Part shown: positions 6,946-8,502 of the stretch, one piece after another
Position numbering within the stretch: position 1 is the first letter of the stretch
Layout of the letters: each line of letters begins with the position of its first letter
Source of the DNA: Burkholderiaceae bacterium
GTDB taxonomy: Bacteria > Pseudomonadota > Gammaproteobacteria > Burkholderiales > Burkholderiaceae_C
NCBI GenBank assembly: GCA_023260315.1
Contig: JALQVQ010000102.1
Span: 1 to 8,502 of the forward strand
Direction of reading: 5' to 3'
Length of the DNA stretch: 8,502 nt
Notes under the pieces: generated by a model
What the model saw: the letters and a program-made list of their open reading frames with translations, nothing else
What the model was told of the DNA's origin: nothing
Databases searched by the model: none
Position numbers and translations under genes: made by a program

Positions 6946-7142
6946 AGGTGAATCGGGAGAGACGTCACGCGCAAACGATGACGCGCCGAAGGAGCAACCG
7001 CCCCGGAAACTCTCAGGCAAAAGGACCGATTCGCTTTCACCACTCTGAAGAGCAGTGGGGGTCGTCACCCCACTCACCGCAGGAGCAAGTGCAACGCCGT
7101 TTGGTTGTTCGCATGAATCTCTCAGGTTCCAAACAGATGGGG
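6946..7142 (+). promoter_or_regulatory. Tandem (two-aptamer) glycine riboswitch
   Basis: Two successive glycine-binding aptamers, recognised from conserved cores. Aptamer 1: P1 pairs GAATCGG (6950-6956) with CCGATTC (7026-7032), P2 pairs GAGAG (6957-6961) with CTCTC (7010-7014), P3 pairs CGTCA (6963-6967) with TGACG (6979-6983); the core GCCGAAGGAGCAA (6985-6997) and CTCTCAGGCAAAAGGAC (7010-7026) follow consensus. Aptamer 2: P1 pairs TCTG (7044-7047) with CAGA (7134-7137), P2 pairs AGAG (7049-7052) with CTCT (7119-7122), P3 pairs AGTGGGG (7054-7060) with CCCCACT (7068-7074); the core is ACCGCAGGAGCAA (7076-7088) and CTCTCAGG (7119-7126). A leader-linker helix GGTG (6947-6950) with CACC (7038-7041) fits the known P0/kink-turn of tandem glycine riboswitches, competing for one base with P1. 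It lies in the leader of the DadA-like gene and should respond to cellular glycine. Confidence 0.93.
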
Positions 7143-7188
7143 CACCCAAGGCGCAGTCGCGCCGGGTCCACCCACAGACTGTTTGGAG
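7127..7188 (+). promoter_or_regulatory. Riboswitch expression platform that can hide the dadA Shine-Dalgarno
   Basis: TTCCAAACAG (7127-7136) can pair with CTGTTTGGAG (7179-7188): eight perfect Watson-Crick pairs, one more A-U and one G-U. The 3' strand includes the Shine-Dalgarno GGAG (7185-7188). The 5' strand includes CAG of the aptamer 2 P1 (CAGA, 7134-7137), so the two pairings exclude each other. Between them lies a second hairpin: ACCC (7144-7147) with GGGT (7164-7167) and GGCGC (7150-7154) with GCGCC (7159-7163), AA bulge, AGTC loop. No U-tract follows, so control is probably at translation. Glycine binding would stabilise P1 and free the ribosome site (ON). Confidence 0.75.
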
Positions 7189-7195
7189 CAACCTC

Positions 7196-8467
7196 ATGAC
7201 TTCTATTGCCATCATTGGCGGCGGTATCACCGGCGTCACAACCGCATACGCACTCGCAAAGCGCGGTTTATCAGTCACTCTTTTTGAACGGCAACGCTAC
7301 GCGGGGATGGAAACGTCCTTTGCAAACGGGGGCCAACTGTCGGCGTCAAATGCTGAGGTATGGAATCACCCCAGCACGATCCTGAAGGGCTTGAAATGGA
7401 TGCTCAAGAGCGACGCCCCCCTCCTTGTGAATCCAAAACCCAGCTGGCACAAACTGTCGTGGATGGCCGAATTCATCGCCAACATTCCGAACTACGAGAC
7501 GAACACGATTGCCAGCGCCAAGTTGGCGATTGCCGCACGGGAGCACCTGCACGGCTGGGCGGAGGCAGAGGGAATTGACTTTGACGTGAAACACAAAGGG
7601 ATCCTGCACATCTATCGCAACAGGGCAGGCTTTGATCACGCCGCTCGCGTGAACGAAATGCTGGCCAAGGGCGGCTTGGCTCGCCGCGCCGTCACGACCG
7701 ATGAGATGCGTGCCATCGAACCCACGCTGAGCGGGCAGTTTTATGGCGGATTTTTCACCGAAAGTGACGCGACCGGTGATATCCACAAATTTACGGTTGG
7801 CTTAGCGGCTGCCGTGCAGCGCATGGGCGGCTCAATTCGTTTTGGTGAAACCATCGACAAGCTCAGCAGCGACGGTGATCGCGTCACGGTCACCCTCTCG
7901 GATACCGATGGCCAGCGTGCCGAAACATTCGACCGGGTCGTCGTCTGCGCTGGCGTGGCCAGCCGAGACTTTGCTGCGCAATTGGGTGATCGCGTCAACA
8001 TTTACCCTGTCAAAGGTTATTCCATCACGGTTAACCTCACTGACGCCCAATCGCAGGCGGCAGCGCCCACTGTGAGGTTGCTGGACGATGAGACCAAGCT
8101 TGTAACGAGCCGTCTCGGCTTGGATCGATTCCGGGTGGCAGGCACAGCCGAGTTCAACGGCTACAACAGAGACATTCGTGCCGACCGCATCCGACCCTTG
8201 GTCAACTGGGTGAACCAATGTTTCCCGGGTGTGAGTACCCGACAGGTCGTTCCTTGGGCGGGCTTGCGCCCAATGACACCAAGCATGATGCCTCGCGTTG
8301 GCCGCGGCAAACAAGCCAATGTGTTTTACAACACCGGGCACGGGCACCTGGGGTGGACGCTCTCTGCCGCCACAGCGGAGGCGCTGGCCGAAACCATGTG
8401 TGACGGGCGCAGTGCCGCGGCACATACGAGCCCTGCCACAACGGTGGTTAAGCCCTTAGCGGCTTAA
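7196..8467 (+). CDS. dadA: DadA-like FAD-dependent D-amino acid / glycine dehydrogenase
   Basis: A flavoprotein of the DAO superfamily that oxidatively deaminates an amino acid to a 2-oxo acid; bacterial DadA passes electrons to the respiratory chain at the inner membrane. It has 423 residues (E. coli DadA 432). The N-terminal Rossmann motif is IIGGGITG (6-13), ending in the acidic residue after LFER (29-32). SFANGGQLSASNAEVW (41-56) matches the DadA SYANGGQLS motif. The C-terminal WAGLRPMTPSMMP (354-366) and YNTGHGHLGWTLS (378-390) hold the substrate-site arginine and the FAD-binding GHG motif. An in-frame ATG at 7055 would translate riboswitch bases; I chose ATG 7196, which has GGAG (7185-7188) 7 bases upstream and begins the Rossmann strand directly. 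Glycine riboswitch control suggests that glycine, or a compound giving glycine, is a substrate; this is inference, and small D-amino acids or N-methylglycine are alternatives. Cytosolic, perhaps membrane-associated. Confidence 0.92.
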   Translation: MTSIAIIGGGITGVTTAYALAKRGLSVTLFERQRYAGMETSFANGGQLSASNAEVWNHPSTILKGLKWMLKSDAPLLVNPKPSWHKLSWMAEFIANIPNYETNTIASAKLAIAAREHLHGWAEAEGIDFDVKHKGILHIYRNRAGFDHAARVNEMLAKGGLARRAVTTDEMRAIEPTLSGQFYGGFFTESDATGDIHKFTVGLAAAVQRMGGSIRFGETIDKLSSDGDRVTVTLSDTDGQRAETFDRVVVCAGVASRDFAAQLGDRVNIYPVKGYSITVNLTDAQSQAAAPTVRLLDDETKLVTSRLGLDRFRVAGTAEFNGYNRDIRADRIRPLVNWVNQCFPGVSTRQVVPWAGLRPMTPSMMPRVGRGKQANVFYNTGHGHLGWTLSAATAEALAETMCDGRSAAAHTSPATTVVKPLAA

Positions 8468-8502
8468 TTCGATAGCAAGGCGTCGATACTTTTGAGGGTG
8501 TA
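8464..8502 (-). CDS. Possible C-terminus of a convergent gene (window-truncated)
   Basis: On the minus strand the last 39 bases read without a stop from the window edge to TAA (8466-8464), giving twelve residues that end SIDALLSN. The stop codon overlaps the dadA stop (8465-8467) by 2 bases, much as nhaA and lysR converge. The helical-looking SIDALL ending fits a real protein, but twelve codons are too few to identify it, and at least one other minus frame is also open here. No dadA terminator is visible in the remaining bases. Confidence 0.25.
   Translation of the reverse strand, partial: YTLKSIDALLSN

Noticed and set aside
7144..7167. Strong GC hairpin as an intrinsic terminator in the riboswitch platform
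   Set aside because: The hairpin is followed by CCACCCACAG, not a U-tract. Control through the Shine-Dalgarno fits better.
7055..7195. Upstream in-frame ATG that would extend the DadA-like protein by 47 residues
   Set aside because: The extra codons are riboswitch aptamer 2 and its expression platform. The Rossmann motif starts right after ATG 7196, which has its own GGAG.
7832..8425. 197-codon minus-strand open frame opposite dadA
   Set aside because: It lies opposite the conserved DadA C-terminal half, with low-complexity composition and no family features.

Overview
The window looks like chromosomal DNA of a moderately GC-rich Gram-negative proteobacterium. A betaproteobacterium of the Burkholderiales type is my best guess. 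It rests on gene content (tripartite TRAP transporter, LysR regulators, tandem glycine riboswitch, NhaA) and codon use, not on any search. I see no insertion sequences, CRISPR arrays, tRNA or rRNA genes, or phage genes.

Layout. Positions 1-681 hold the 3' part of an Asp/Glu/hydantoin racemase-family gene that enters from the left. An 82-base gap follows, which folds into a long hairpin over the ribosome-binding site and start codon of nhaA (764-1933), a Na+/H+ antiporter; this is a candidate cation-responsive riboswitch. A LysR-type regulator (1935-2822, minus strand) converges on nhaA with 1 base between the stop codons. The regulator is divergent from a five-gene plus-strand array: an M20-family amidohydrolase (2933-4120), the three TRAP transporter subunits dctP (4117-5154), dctQ (5161-5643) and dctM (5640-6932), then a tandem glycine riboswitch (about 6946-7142) and a DadA-like FAD amino-acid dehydrogenase (7196-8467). 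The last 39 bases may hold the C-terminus of a convergent minus-strand gene.

How the parts may work together (inference). The LysR protein probably controls the amidohydrolase-TRAP operon from a 110-base intergenic region with nested inverted repeats. The TRAP system would import a carboxylated compound, and the cytoplasmic amidohydrolase would split an amide bond to release an amino acid. The glycine riboswitch then gates the last gene: its expression platform can pair the 3' end of aptamer 2 with the dadA Shine-Dalgarno, and glycine binding should break that pairing (an ON switch). Together this suggests uptake and breakdown of an N-acylglycine (hippurate-like) or other glycine-yielding compound, with the oxidoreductase acting on glycine or a related amino acid. 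The two RNA elements, before nhaA and before dadA, are the most interesting parts of the window.
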